A stretch of DNA of 43,426 bases from Candidatus Foliamicus numerosus (GTDB lineage Bacteria; Pseudomonadota; Gammaproteobacteria; Steroidobacterales; Foliamicaceae). Made by a program: the position numbers and the translations under genes. The stretch is from positions 1 through 43,426 of the forward strand of contig JAPYNE010000046.1 in NCBI GenBank assembly GCA_028285945.1, written 5' to 3'. The notes beneath the pieces were generated by a model that saw only the letters and a list, made by a program, of their open reading frames with translations, made no database searches and was not told where the DNA came from. Numbering within the stretch: position 1 is the first letter of the stretch; every line of letters starts with the position of its first letter. Positions 33,994 to 42,626 of the stretch are shown here, one piece after another.

Positions 33994-36891
33994 CTATTCC
34001 TCATCGAAGTTGGTGGCGCAGGACACCACGTTGTTGCGGAACGCGATCGCGCCGGTGTTGTAGCGGCCGAAGGTGGCCTCGTTGTCGAAATCCACGCAAC
34101 GGTTGAATCCGGTCATGATGCTGTTCCACATGAAGGCGCCGGTGCCGCGCCTCAGCAGCACGCCGATGGTGGTGCCGCCGCCCTCCTCGGTGCCGATCAT
34201 CGTGAAGTTGGCCAGCGTGGGGCCGGAAATCGGCTCGGCGTTGGGCGCGTCGCCGTCGTTGTCGGCCTCGATGCCGCGGTCGGCATCGTCGGCCGCTTGG
34301 CGGATCACCACGAACTGCGCGCCGCCCCGGTAGCCCTGGCCCCAGTCGAAGGAGTCGTCGGCCGCGTCCGTAATCACGATGTGGTCCATGAAATCGGTGG
34401 CGCCGAAGTGCTCCACGCCGTCGTCCAAGCCCTTGTGAACCTGCACATACGAAATGCGGGTGCCGGAGCCGGTGGCGAACAGCGTCAGGCCGTTCAGCTC
34501 GTTGCCGTTGCCGTCAATGTCGTTGCCGGCATGGCGGATCACCAAGTAGCGGAGATAGCCGCTGTCGTCGAAGTCGTCGTTGCCGCCGTAGGCGCCGATA
34601 TTGCCCTCGGCCGCCACGTCGCAGGGGTTGCCGCACTCGTTGGAGCGCGCGTAGCCCATCAGCGCCAAGCCGGCCCATTCGCCGCGGCCCGCGGTGCCGT
34701 CGCCGCCCGCCACCCAGTCATCGAACTGGCGCCGCGAAGTCATGACGATCGGATTCCTAGCCGTGCCGCTGGCCTCGATCCGCGATCCGCGGGTAATGAT
34801 CACGGCCTCGCCGGACGAACCCAGAATCAGGGTTCCCTCCTCGATCTTGAGTGCCGCCGACACGTCATTGCCGACATTGCCGTCGGCCGCATCGCCGTTG
34901 CCGATGTAGGTGCCGGGAAAGCCCGAGGCCGGCGCGTAGATATTGTCGTTGGTGAGCGTTACGGTGGCGCCGTCGGTGTCGTAGCGGCGTTGCATGCGGC
35001 ACAAGTCCATCTCGCCGCCGCCCGCGCTCGCGGGCAGGCTCAAGCTGCCGTCGGCGGTGGTGCCCGCCGGGCAAACGCCATCGGCGCCAGGGTTGGCGGT
35101 CGCCGGTTCCCACACGGTGTGGTTGCCGTTCAACGACACCGTCCAGCCGTCCGTCCAGTAGTCGTCCGTATCCTGGGCGAAGGCGCCCACGTAGTCGGTG
35201 GTCACGAAATGGGAGATCGCCACGTCGGCATCGGGCGGGTTGGGCCGGTGGTCGGCGCGCAGGTTGGGGTTGGCCACTTGGTTGTCGGGATCGCGGTCCA
35301 CCCAGTTGGCGATGGCCGCGCCGGACACATCGTTGTCGCCGCTCTCGTACACTTCCTTGGCCGGGCAGTGGAACAGCGAGTTCTCGATGGTCAGATCGGT
35401 GCCGAACAGGGCCTCCGTGGCGCTGCCGTCCACATCCAGGCAAGCATCCTGGAAATCGGCCACCAGGAAGTTGTAGAGGCGCGCGCCGGTTCCGCGCCGC
35501 AGCAGAATGCCGTCGGAACTGGTCTCGGCGCTGTTGGCCGCGCCGAGGATGGTGAAGTTCGCCAAGGTGGGGCGCGACACCGGCAGCGCCAGCGGGTTGT
35601 CGCCGTCGTTGTCGGCTTCGATGCCGCGGTCGCCGTCGTCGGCAGCCTGGAGAATCAGCACGAACTGGGCGGTGCCGCGGTAGCCCTGCCCCCAGTCGAA
35701 GGAGTCGTCGCGCGCGCCCGTGATCACGATGTGGTCCATGTGGTCGGTGGCGCCGAAGTGCTCGACCCCGTCGTCGAAACCGTAATGCACCTGCACGTAG
35801 GAAGCCTCGGTGGCCGAGCCGGTGGCGAACATCGTCAGGCCGTTCAGCTCGTTGCCGTTGCCGTCAATGTCGTTGCCGGCATGGCGGATCACCAGGTAGC
35901 GGAGGAAACCGCTGTCGTCGGAATCGTCCGTGCCTCCGTACGAGCCGATATTGCCTTCGGCGTTGACATCGCAGGGATCGCCGCATTCGTTGGAGCGGCC
36001 GTAGCCCATCAGGGCCAGGCCGGCCCATTCGCCGCGCCCGTCCGCCCGCGCGCGCCCGTCCACCCAGTCGTTGAACTGGTCCGCGGAGGTCATGACAATG
36101 GGGTCTTCGGCGGTGCCCGAAGCCTCGATGCGCGAGCCGCGCGTCACGATCAGCGCCTCCTGCCGGGCGCCCAGGATCAGCGTGCCGGACTCGATAACCA
36201 GCGTCACCGAAACATCATTGGCGCTGTTGCCGTCCGCCGCCTCGCCATTGCCGATGTAGGTGCCGGGAAAGCCGGCGGCCAAGCGGTAGATGTTGTCGCC
36301 CGTCAATGTGATGGTTTGGCCGTCGGTGTCGTAGCGGCGCGCAAGCTGGCAGAGGTCCATCGAACCCCCGCCCGCGGAATCGGGGAGCGCCTGCGCTTCC
36401 ACGAAAGTGGTTCCGGCCGGGCAGCTGTTGTTCGAGACGGGGGCGCCCTTGGGCCGCCACACGGTGCTGTTGCCGTGAACCCCCACGGTCCAGCCGTCGG
36501 TCCACACCTCGGAGGTGTCTTGAGGGAAGGCGCCCACGTAGTCCACGTCCTCGAACTTGCCGCCCAAGGAGATGGCGTAGGCATCGCCCTGCAGGTCCGG
36601 CGAGCTGGAGGTGAAGAGCCACTCCGCGCCCTGAAGATCCGGCGAGGAGCCGCTGGGCGTTCCGTTGCCGTTGAGCATGGGGTCCAGGCCCACGCGGTTG
36701 CCGTTGCCGGCGAAGGCCTCGGACACCGGGAACGGATCGTTGCGCTGCGCCGGCGGGTCCGGATTGACCGAAGGGGCCACGGGCGGGGCCGTTGTAATGA
36801 CGATGTCCTCGTTGGAGCCGCCGCCGCAGGCGGTCGCAAGCAGGGCGCAGAACAGCGTCGCCGCAAGGCAACGGGCAAGGCTAAAAGGCAT
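33994..36891 (-). CDS. Large outer-membrane lipoprotein with two tandem copies of one domain
   Basis: 965 residues from the ATG at 36891, supported by AGAGAGG upstream and a lipoprotein signal (CALLATACGGGS, lipidated Cys near 22). After a Pro-rich linker, two copies of a domain of about 400-440 residues follow (about 110-540 and 560-960). Each has YVGAF...DGWTV, then TLTxDNIY, GTYIGNG, SRIEASGTAxxPIVMTS, GEWAGLALMGYxRSNECG, RYLVIRHAGNDIDGNGNELN, DGVEHFGATDxMDHIVIT and GIEADNDGD. Conserved cysteines and repeated strand-turn text suggest a disulfide-stabilised beta-helix. Neighbouring phoBR and TonB receptor suggest substrate capture at the cell surface. The frame's upstream extension to 37029 is repeat DNA. 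Confidence 0.8.
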   Translation of the reverse strand: MPFSLARCLAATLFCALLATACGGGSNEDIVITTAPPVAPSVNPDPPAQRNDPFPVSEAFAGNGNRVGLDPMLNGNGTPSGSSPDLQGAEWLFTSSSPDLQGDAYAISLGGKFEDVDYVGAFPQDTSEVWTDGWTVGVHGNSTVWRPKGAPVSNNSCPAGTTFVEAQALPDSAGGGSMDLCQLARRYDTDGQTITLTGDNIYRLAAGFPGTYIGNGEAADGNSANDVSVTLVIESGTLILGARQEALIVTRGSRIEASGTAEDPIVMTSADQFNDWVDGRARADGRGEWAGLALMGYGRSNECGDPCDVNAEGNIGSYGGTDDSDDSGFLRYLVIRHAGNDIDGNGNELNGLTMFATGSATEASYVQVHYGFDDGVEHFGATDHMDHIVITGARDDSFDWGQGYRGTAQFVLILQAADDGDRGIEADNDGDNPLALPVSRPTLANFTILGAANSAETSSDGILLRRGTGARLYNFLVADFQDACLDVDGSATEALFGTDLTIENSLFHCPAKEVYESGDNDVSGAAIANWVDRDPDNQVANPNLRADHRPNPPDADVAISHFVTTDYVGAFAQDTDDYWTDGWTVSLNGNHTVWEPATANPGADGVCPAGTTADGSLSLPASAGGGEMDLCRMQRRYDTDGATVTLTNDNIYAPASGFPGTYIGNGDAADGNVGNDVSAALKIEEGTLILGSSGEAVIITRGSRIEASGTARNPIVMTSRRQFDDWVAGGDGTAGRGEWAGLALMGYARSNECGNPCDVAAEGNIGAYGGNDDFDDSGYLRYLVIRHAGNDIDGNGNELNGLTLFATGSGTRISYVQVHKGLDDGVEHFGATDFMDHIVITDAADDSFDWGQGYRGGAQFVVIRQAADDADRGIEADNDGDAPNAEPISGPTLANFTMIGTEEGGGTTIGVLLRRGTGAFMWNSIMTGFNRCVDFDNEATFGRYNTGAIAFRNNVVSCATNFDEE

Positions 36892-37159
36892 GGAGGCAAA
36901 CCTCTCTGGCGATGAAAGCGGGTGTGTTGGGCCGAAGCGCGCTGTGCAGGTCCGCCGCAGCCGCAGCCTTTCCCCGCCCCCGTCTTCCGGGAGACGCATG
37001 ACTGCTTGCAGCTTGACTTGGAAGGTCAAGAATCATCCCTGTAGCTTGCTCGTTCGCGCCGGGACATCGGCGCTCACCCTGCCTTCGATACTCCCGGAAG
37101 ACCGGGGCGGGGTAAGGCGAAATCAACGAGCTTCGGGAAAACTGGCGGAACATGGGCGC
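36892..37159. other. Spacer between the TonB receptor and lipoprotein genes
   Basis: No gene. It is dominated by hairpin element L; about 70 bases of unique sequence precede the lipoprotein ribosome-binding site. No promoter was recognised, so the lipoprotein may be transcribed with the receptor upstream. Confidence 0.5.
36966..37118 (+). repeat. Long hairpin element L, enlarged core
   Basis: 28-bp arms (36966-36993 / 37091-37118) with two mismatches. The core is nearly twice the usual size (97 bases). It begins ACGCATGACTGCTTGCAGC and contains GCTTGACTTGGAAGGTCAAG and CGCGCCGGGACATCGGCGC, two further small hairpins. Confidence 0.85.
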
Positions 37160-39973
37160 CTAAAACTGAATATCAACCGAGAAGCTGGCCGAGCGGCCCC
37201 GGGTGAAGAGCCTTTCCACCCGGTCGCCGCGCAGAACCTCAAAGTCGTCGTCCAGCAGGTTGCGGATCTTCAATTGCAGGCGCAAGGGCAGGCCGAAAAG
37301 GTCCACCGCCTGCCGGTAATTGAAGTCCAGCCGCGCCACCGGCTGCTCGTAGGAATCCGGCAGCCCTTGGGTGCCCACATCCACGATCCGCTCGCCGGCC
37401 ATGTTGAACAGCAGCGCCGCCTGCAGGTCCAGGTCCGGGTTGTCGTAGCTGAACTGCAGGTTCGCAACCCAAGGCGACTGGCCTTCCAGTTCGCGCTCGG
37501 TGCTGGTCTGCTGCGCGCCGGCCTGGCCGATATCCACGGTGGAATCCACCAGCGAGGCGTTCACCCTGAAATCGAAATCCCTGAGCGCGTCCGAAATCAG
37601 GCTCAGCTCGGCGCGCAGCTGAACCTCGACGCCCCACAGCTCAGCCGAATCGGCGTTGGCGAAAGTGCGGATTCCGCCGGCGCCCAAACGGATCACGCGC
37701 TCGATGGGATCCTCGAATTTCTTGTGGAACAAAGCCGCCTGGATCGTGCTGACGTTGTCGAAGTAGTACTCCCAGCGCAGGTCGAGATTATCGATCGAAG
37801 CCACCTGCAAGTCCGGGTTGCCCACCACCGTGTAGCGTTCCTCGGGGTCGATGTACGGCGCTTCGGACAGCTCCTTGAGGTCCGGACGGTTGAGCGTGCG
37901 GCTGTAGCCGAAGCGCAGCTGCTGGGTTTCTCCGCCGCCCGGCAGCCAAGTGATGGTCATGGCCGGCAGCAGGGAGCTTTCATCCAGTTCGCGCACGTTC
38001 CGGCGGGCGGGGTCGATCAGCTCGAAGGTGGTCACGTTTTGGGTGGAATCCTCGTAGCGCGCGCCGAACATCCATCGCCAGCTCATGCCGAGGTTCAGGT
38101 CCGCCATCAAGTAGGCCGCCGCCAGGGTGTGGCCGGCCGTGTAGTTGTCCGTGGGCTGCGTGGTTTCCTGCAATTCCCACAGGTCTTCGGCGATCCGCTC
38201 GTCGGCGAAGATCAGCTCGGGCGTCTGGCCCAGCTGGGTGCGAAGGTTGTTGCGCGAAAAGTCGGTGAGGAACCGGAAGCGGCGGAAATAGGAGTCGCGC
38301 TCCTTGTCGAGGTAGGACAGTCCCGCCGCGATCTCGCCGTCGGACTCCGCTGCGAATTCGATCGGCATGGAGAAATTCAGCGCGTAGTTCATCGCCTCGT
38401 CCTCCAGATCCTCCCAGCTGCGCTCGTTGGACTGGCCGGTGTCGGAAAAGGCGTAGAGGTTCTCGGCCTCGCTGAACCGCTCGAAGCGGTAGAACCGGGT
38501 GTCCGGCTCCTCGCGGGTGGCGGCGGACCCGGTGAGCGACCAGTCGATGGCCAGGGAGTTCAGCGCGTCGATGAAGTGCTCGCCGGCGAACTGCTGGCTC
38601 AATAGCTGGCGCTCCACGAATTCCAGCGTGGTGTCGGCCACATGGATGTCGTTCTCGGAGAAAAAATTGAACTCCCTCAAGAAGGTGCGGTCGGTGCGGC
38701 GGGTCACGAAAGTGGTGCTGCGCAGGAACGTGCTCGCGTTCACATCCCACTCCGCGTTGCCCAGCAGCGACAGGTCGATCACGTTCCGGGTGCGGCTTTG
38801 AGCGCCTTCGTCCAGAACCGAAAGCTCCCCGCCTGCCCCGGACAGGCCGAAAGTGCGGCGCTCCTCGTCGCGGTAGGTCCAGTCGTTGGAGTAGCGCGCC
38901 GAAAGCAGGAAGCCCAAATCGCTCCCGTTGATCTGCGTGCCGCCGCCCCAGCGCGCGGAAATGCTGGCATTAGGACGAATCTCCTCGATCTCGGCATCGT
39001 CGTCGCGGTTGAGCGAGCGGCCGGCCATGGCGCGCTCCTCGTCGCCCACCAGGTTGAGCGACTTTGCGCCGTTCTCGGTAATGCGGTTGAGCGCCGCAGG
39101 CAGGCTGCGGGTCCCGTCGTCCATTCCCAGCCAGTCGCGGTCGCCGCCGCCGAATTGCAGCCCGCTTTCGCCGGTGGCCTGGGAATTTCCGCCCACCCCC
39201 ACGCTCAGTTCAAGCACGGGCTCCGCCGGCGCCGCGCGGGTCGCCATGGCCACCAGGCCGCCGGAGAAATCGCCGGGCAGGCGCGGCGAAAAGGTCTTCT
39301 GGATATCGACGTTTTCCAGCGCGCCGGTGGGGAACATGTCCATGGGTATCACGCGGCGGGTGGGGTCCGGGCTGGGAAGCGGCGAGCCGTTGAACACCGT
39401 GTTCGAGTAACGCTCGCCCAAGCCGCGCACGTACACGTACTTGCTGTCCACCACGGTGAGGCCGGGCACGCGGGCCAAGGCATCGACAGCGCTGGAATCG
39501 CCGGTGATGGCGAAATCCTCCGACGACAGCACGTCCACCACCGATTCCGAGTCGCGGCTGCGGGTCAGCGCGGTGGGCCGGTAGGTGCCCAGCACCACGA
39601 TTTCCTCCATGGCCTGCCGCGCCATCGAGGGCTGGCGGCTCAAGCTGATGGTGAGGCTGATCTCGACACCCGCTTGAATGGTGATCTCGCGGTCGGCGGG
39701 CGACGCATAGCTGGAGTGCGAAACGGACAGGGCATAGGTTCCGGCGGGAAGCGCCACGAGAAAACCGCCCGTTTCATCGCTGACCGCGTAGCGCGGCCAG
39801 CGGCCGCCGGAAAACGTCAGCAGGGCGCCCTCAATGGGCGCCCCCGAAGAGGCGGAAACCACACTGCCGCTAAAGCTGCCGTCGGTTGCGGCGGCTTCCT
39901 CCTGGGACAGCGCCGGCGCGGCGGCTAGCAGCGCTGCGGCGGCGACCGCCCGCAGATGTTTTCTGATCGTCAT
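37160..39973 (-). CDS. OAR-like TonB-dependent outer-membrane receptor
   Basis: 937 residues from the ATG at 39973, chosen for its signal peptide (MTIRKHLRAVAAAALLAAAP, cleavage after ALSQ near 24); two ATGs up to 40009 lack signals. A carboxypeptidase-regulatory-like domain (about 30-110, GSVVSASSGAPIEGALL) precedes a TonB box (MEEIVVLGTY), the plug (DALARVPGLTVVDSKYVYVRGLGERY) and a 22-strand barrel ending in phenylalanine. Such receptors import scarce nutrients using TonB energy. A Pho-box-like repeat upstream and phoBR nearby suggest phosphate or phosphorylated compounds; the ligand is not proven. Confidence 0.9.
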   Translation of the reverse strand: MTIRKHLRAVAAAALLAAAPALSQEEAAATDGSFSGSVVSASSGAPIEGALLTFSGGRWPRYAVSDETGGFLVALPAGTYALSVSHSSYASPADREITIQAGVEISLTISLSRQPSMARQAMEEIVVLGTYRPTALTRSRDSESVVDVLSSEDFAITGDSSAVDALARVPGLTVVDSKYVYVRGLGERYSNTVFNGSPLPSPDPTRRVIPMDMFPTGALENVDIQKTFSPRLPGDFSGGLVAMATRAAPAEPVLELSVGVGGNSQATGESGLQFGGGDRDWLGMDDGTRSLPAALNRITENGAKSLNLVGDEERAMAGRSLNRDDDAEIEEIRPNASISARWGGGTQINGSDLGFLLSARYSNDWTYRDEERRTFGLSGAGGELSVLDEGAQSRTRNVIDLSLLGNAEWDVNASTFLRSTTFVTRRTDRTFLREFNFFSENDIHVADTTLEFVERQLLSQQFAGEHFIDALNSLAIDWSLTGSAATREEPDTRFYRFERFSEAENLYAFSDTGQSNERSWEDLEDEAMNYALNFSMPIEFAAESDGEIAAGLSYLDKERDSYFRRFRFLTDFSRNNLRTQLGQTPELIFADERIAEDLWELQETTQPTDNYTAGHTLAAAYLMADLNLGMSWRWMFGARYEDSTQNVTTFELIDPARRNVRELDESSLLPAMTITWLPGGGETQQLRFGYSRTLNRPDLKELSEAPYIDPEERYTVVGNPDLQVASIDNLDLRWEYYFDNVSTIQAALFHKKFEDPIERVIRLGAGGIRTFANADSAELWGVEVQLRAELSLISDALRDFDFRVNASLVDSTVDIGQAGAQQTSTERELEGQSPWVANLQFSYDNPDLDLQAALLFNMAGERIVDVGTQGLPDSYEQPVARLDFNYRQAVDLFGLPLRLQLKIRNLLDDDFEVLRGDRVERLFTRGRSASFSVDIQF

Positions 39974-40032
39974 GGAACGCGCATCGACCTCCATTGCGGA
40001 TGCGCGCATTTCAGCGTCGGCGGATAAATTTC

Positions 40033-40065
40033 CTGTTACAAGGGGATTACCATTCAGTTACCAAT
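40033..40065 (+). promoter_or_regulatory. Candidate Pho box, three 11-bp direct repeats
   Basis: CTGTTACAAGG, GGATTACCATT and CAGTTACCAAT follow each other without gaps: three 7+4 units of the PhoB pattern (consensus CTGTNAT/C plus a 4-base AT spacer). The box reads on the + strand while the receptor 60 bases away is on the minus strand; it could serve either gene. PhoB is encoded in the window. Match quality is best in the first unit. Confidence 0.45.
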
Positions 40066-40097
40066 ATGAAGTTTTGATGACTCTACCGGTTGAGGTC

Positions 40098-40275
40098 GGA
40101 CGCTTCGATCCGCCCTCTGTCCGCGCTCTTGGCTTCCGCGAAGGGCGCTTCGATGCGCCCTTTGCTTGCTCCCTTCCTCCGGGAGGCGTTTCAATCCGCC
40201 TCTTCTCCGCCCCCTTCCTCGCGGGAGACGCATGAACCCATCCATGGGGCTTGGCGGCGACATCCCTGTCGCCGA
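40098..40275 (+). repeat. Chain of hairpin-family left halves without a right arm (element M)
   Basis: Three modules of about 42-46 bases (starting near 40098, 40144 and 40186) each open with CG(C/T)TTC(G/A)AT(C/G)CGCC. The second and third end CCGGGAG and GCGGGAG. A full type 1 core follows (ACGCATGAACCCATCCATGG to CCTGTCGCCGA, near 40275), but no complementary right arm follows. It resembles the tandem left halves at 33481 and the partial ones at 13811-13880. Confidence 0.7.
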
Positions 40276-40395
40276 GCGGCGGGCAAGCAATCAAAAAGCG
40301 GAAGCCGCGTAAGCAGGCAACGGCGATGCCGCCAAGCGCCGAAAAACGGCGCCTTGCAGTATCCTTTCGCCGGTGTTGCCGAAGGAGAACGCGCG

Positions 40396-41526
40396 ATGAC
40401 GGCACAGCGCCGACGTTTTCTCAAAATGCTGGCTGCCGGCGCCGCCGGGGCGGCGGTTGCGGGGTGCGCGCCGGAGCCCTCGAACGGCGGGCGCGTCGCG
40501 CCGGAACCGGGCGCCGGCAAGCCGGGCCAACGCTACCGCTGGCGGCTGGTCACGGCCTGGCCGCCAGGATTGCCGGGCTTCGGCACAACCGCCGTCATGC
40601 TGGCCGATATGCTGCGCGAAGCGTCCGGCGGCCGGCTCAGCGTGCAGGTCTATGCCGCCGGCGAGCTGGTGCCGGCGTTCGAGGTGTTCGACGCGGTGTC
40701 GCGCGGCAGCGTGGAGATGGGCCACTCGGCGCCGGCCTACTGGAAAGGCCAGGCGCCCGCCACCCAGTTGTTCACGGGCTTTCCGTTCGGGATGCTGCCT
40801 GCGGAATTCAACGCCTGGCTGGCCTATGGCGGCGGCATGGAATTGTGGCGGGAATGCTACGAACCCTATGGGCTGGTGCCCTTTCCCGGGGGCAACACCG
40901 GCACCCAGATGGGCGGCTGGTTCCGCCGCGAAATCCGCTCCATGGAGGATTTCTCGGGCCTGAAGATTCGCATGCCGGGGCTGGGGGGCGACGTGTTGCG
41001 GCGCCTGGGCGCCACCGTCGTCAACCTTTCGGGCGGCGAGCTGTTCACCGCGCTGCAAACCGGGGTCATCGACGCCACCGAATGGGCCAGCCCTTACAAC
41101 GATCTGCCGCTGGGCCTCTACCAGGCGGCGCCCTACTACTACTATCCCGGCTGGCATGAGCCGGCCGGGGCCATTGAAGTGATCGTGAACCGCGAGGCGC
41201 TGGAGTCGCTGCCGGCGGACCTGCAAGCGCTCATCCGGACCGCCTGCATGGCGGTCAACCATCAGATGCTCTCGGAATTCATGGCCCGCAATGTGCAGGC
41301 GCTTGATATCCTCGTGAATCGCCATGGCGTTGAGCTGCGGCGCTTCCCCAATGAGGTGCTCGAAGGTCTTCGCCGGGCATCCGGCAACACGCTCGACGGA
41401 CTGGCTGCGGGCGACCCGCTGGCCGCGCGTATTCTCAAGTCGTACAGGGAATTCCAGCAGGGCGTGTCCGGCTGGCAGGCCATCTCCGAGGGTTCCTACT
41501 TAAGCGCGCGCGATTCGCGGCGATAG
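40396..41526 (+). CDS. TRAP-type substrate-binding lipoprotein (DctP/TakP-like)
   Basis: 376 residues, ATG with AAGGAG eight bases upstream. The N-terminus has a twin-arginine motif (QRRRFLKML) and a lipobox (AVAGC), so it is probably exported folded by Tat and lipidated. The mature part has DctP-family text: YRWRLVTAWPPGLPG, GGRLSVQVYAAGELVPAFEV, MPGLGGDVLRRLGATVVNL and GVIDATEWASPYND, closest in pattern to 2-oxo-acid binders such as TakP. No DctQ or DctM permease gene follows, so its transporter must be elsewhere or it acts alone. Confidence 0.85.
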   Translation: MTAQRRRFLKMLAAGAAGAAVAGCAPEPSNGGRVAPEPGAGKPGQRYRWRLVTAWPPGLPGFGTTAVMLADMLREASGGRLSVQVYAAGELVPAFEVFDAVSRGSVEMGHSAPAYWKGQAPATQLFTGFPFGMLPAEFNAWLAYGGGMELWRECYEPYGLVPFPGGNTGTQMGGWFRREIRSMEDFSGLKIRMPGLGGDVLRRLGATVVNLSGGELFTALQTGVIDATEWASPYNDLPLGLYQAAPYYYYPGWHEPAGAIEVIVNREALESLPADLQALIRTACMAVNHQMLSEFMARNVQALDILVNRHGVELRRFPNEVLEGLRRASGNTLDGLAAGDPLAARILKSYREFQQGVSGWQAISEGSYLSARDSRR

Positions 41527-41542
41527 CGGCACGATCTTTCAG

Positions 41543-42220
41543 ATGGCGCCGGACAAGGCCATTTTGCCTATCGCCATCAAGCGCAGCACGATCAGGATTG
41601 CGGTTCTGACCGCACTGATCCCCACGTTTACGGTCAATCTCTGCTACCTGGTGTCCAGCCTTCAGGGGCATGTGCTGGTGTGCGTGCCCTACTTCGAGGG
41701 CTGTACTTCGATTAGTTCCACGGGCCGGCACGGCATCAGCTTTTGGCTGTTCAAGGCAGGCATGGCGTGCTCGGCGGCGCTGCTGGCGCTTTACTGGAGG
41801 CGAATGTCCGCCCTGATCCACGCCGGAAGCGGCCGGACGGCGCCGACGGTGCTGGCCGTTGGAACCGGCGGCGCGGTTTTCCTAGTGCTTTACACGGCGT
41901 TTCTGGGCACCGAGGGGCCCATCTACTTTCTGCTCCGGCGCTTCGGCACCATCCTTTATTTCGGGCTTACGCTCACCGCGCAGCTCATGGCCCTGCGGCG
42001 CTTCGAGGCATTCGCCCCGCGCTGGCTCACGCGGGCGAAGAAAGCCGGCTGCGTAGCCATGCTGGTGTTCGGCGGCGCCAGCATCCCGGTGATGAACTAC
42101 ATGGACAACAAGCACGCTTTCCAGAACATCATCGAATGGGACCTGTCATTGCTCATGCAAACGTACTTCCTGCTCACCGGCATCTGGCTTGCCCGCCTGC
42201 GGCGAAGCCGCGCGGCCTAA
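41543..42220 (+). CDS. Frag1/DRAM/Sfk1-like six-helix membrane protein
   Basis: 225 residues beginning 16 bases after the TRAP gene, likely co-transcribed. About six membrane helices; the first loop has VPYFEGCTSISSTGRHGISFWLF, resembling the extracytoplasmic loop of Frag1/DRAM/Sfk1 proteins, and two cysteines that could bond. Later helices include GRFGTILYFGLTLTAQ-like text and IIEWDLSLLMQTYFL. The function of bacterial members is not established. Assignment rests on recalled pattern only. Confidence 0.5.
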   Translation: MAPDKAILPIAIKRSTIRIAVLTALIPTFTVNLCYLVSSLQGHVLVCVPYFEGCTSISSTGRHGISFWLFKAGMACSAALLALYWRRMSALIHAGSGRTAPTVLAVGTGGAVFLVLYTAFLGTEGPIYFLLRRFGTILYFGLTLTAQLMALRRFEAFAPRWLTRAKKAGCVAMLVFGGASIPVMNYMDNKHAFQNIIEWDLSLLMQTYFLLTGIWLARLRRSRAA

Positions 42221-42274
42221 ACCGCATGGCACGGTCGTTTCCGGAGTTCCGAACAGAAACTTTCACCTACCCTC

Positions 42275-42382
42275 GCCCATTGCTTGCCCCTCCCTCGCGG
42301 GAGACGCATGAACCCATCCATGGGGCTCGGCTGGGGGCATCCTGCCCCAGACGCTCCCGCGAGGGAGGGGCAAGCAATGGGC
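42275..42382 (+). repeat. Long hairpin element N
   Basis: Perfect 29-bp arms (42275-42303 / 42354-42382), closing pairs GCGGGAG/CTCCCGC, core ACGCATGAACCCATCCATGG followed by GGCTCGGCTGGGGGCATCC and TGCCCCAGACG, the same core type as the array at 33481. It follows the end of the + strand membrane-protein gene by 55 bases. Confidence 0.92.
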
Positions 42383-42535
42383 TTTAGCGGGCGGGCGAAT
42401 GGCGGGTTAGTCGGTGTCCGTAAAGCGCATCGCTTCGATGAAGCGGGGGTCTTGCGGATCGGCGAGTTTGCAGCGCGCCGAGGCCCTGACTCGCCGCCGC
42501 GGACTTTTCCCGCATCCGAAACGGCCGGCCTTGGG

Positions 42536-42607
42536 CGCTTCGCGCTGGACCGCCTGATGAAGATTCTCGCGGCGCCTGACTACGACCTGCAAATCACTAT
42601 GGGGTAC
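42536..42607 (+). pseudogene. Possible remnant of an XRE-family (HTH_37-type) antitoxin
   Basis: The + strand frame reads RFALDRLMKILAAPDYDLQI, matching the end of HTH_37-type antitoxins (F-S-L-D-R-L-x-x-I-L-x-x-L-G-x-D-V-x-I). Upstream residues do not form a recognisable helix-turn-helix, there is no start codon with a ribosome-binding site, and the frame continues into unrelated sequence. If real it is a short decayed fragment. Confidence 0.3.
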
Positions 42608-42626
42608 GATTCGAGCCAGAGAAACC

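Larger units (their letters stand above)
39974..40395. other. Divergent spacer between receptor and TRAP-type gene
   Basis: No gene. Next to the receptor it has AT-richer sequence with the 11-bp triple repeat (40033-40065); next to the TRAP gene it has half-modules of the hairpin family (40098-40275). The TRAP gene's ribosome-binding site AAGGAG is at its right end. Confidence 0.55.
42221..42626. other. Spacer with hairpin element N and an antitoxin remnant
   Basis: No intact gene. It contains element N (42275-42382) and, further right, a + strand stretch resembling the C-terminus of an XRE-type antitoxin (42536-42607). A minus-strand frame ending at 42407 has no credible start outside the glycosidase gene. 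Confidence 0.5.

Noticed and set aside
33976-36915. 979-codon + strand open frame opposite the lipoprotein gene
   Set aside because: It lacks stops only because of high GC. The minus strand encodes a signal peptide, lipobox and duplicated domain motifs; the + product is Val/Gly/Arg/His-rich with no start signals.
36665-38605. 646-codon + strand open frame across the lipoprotein start and receptor gene
   Set aside because: Shadow of two well-supported minus-strand genes; it crosses element L and has no coherent domain.
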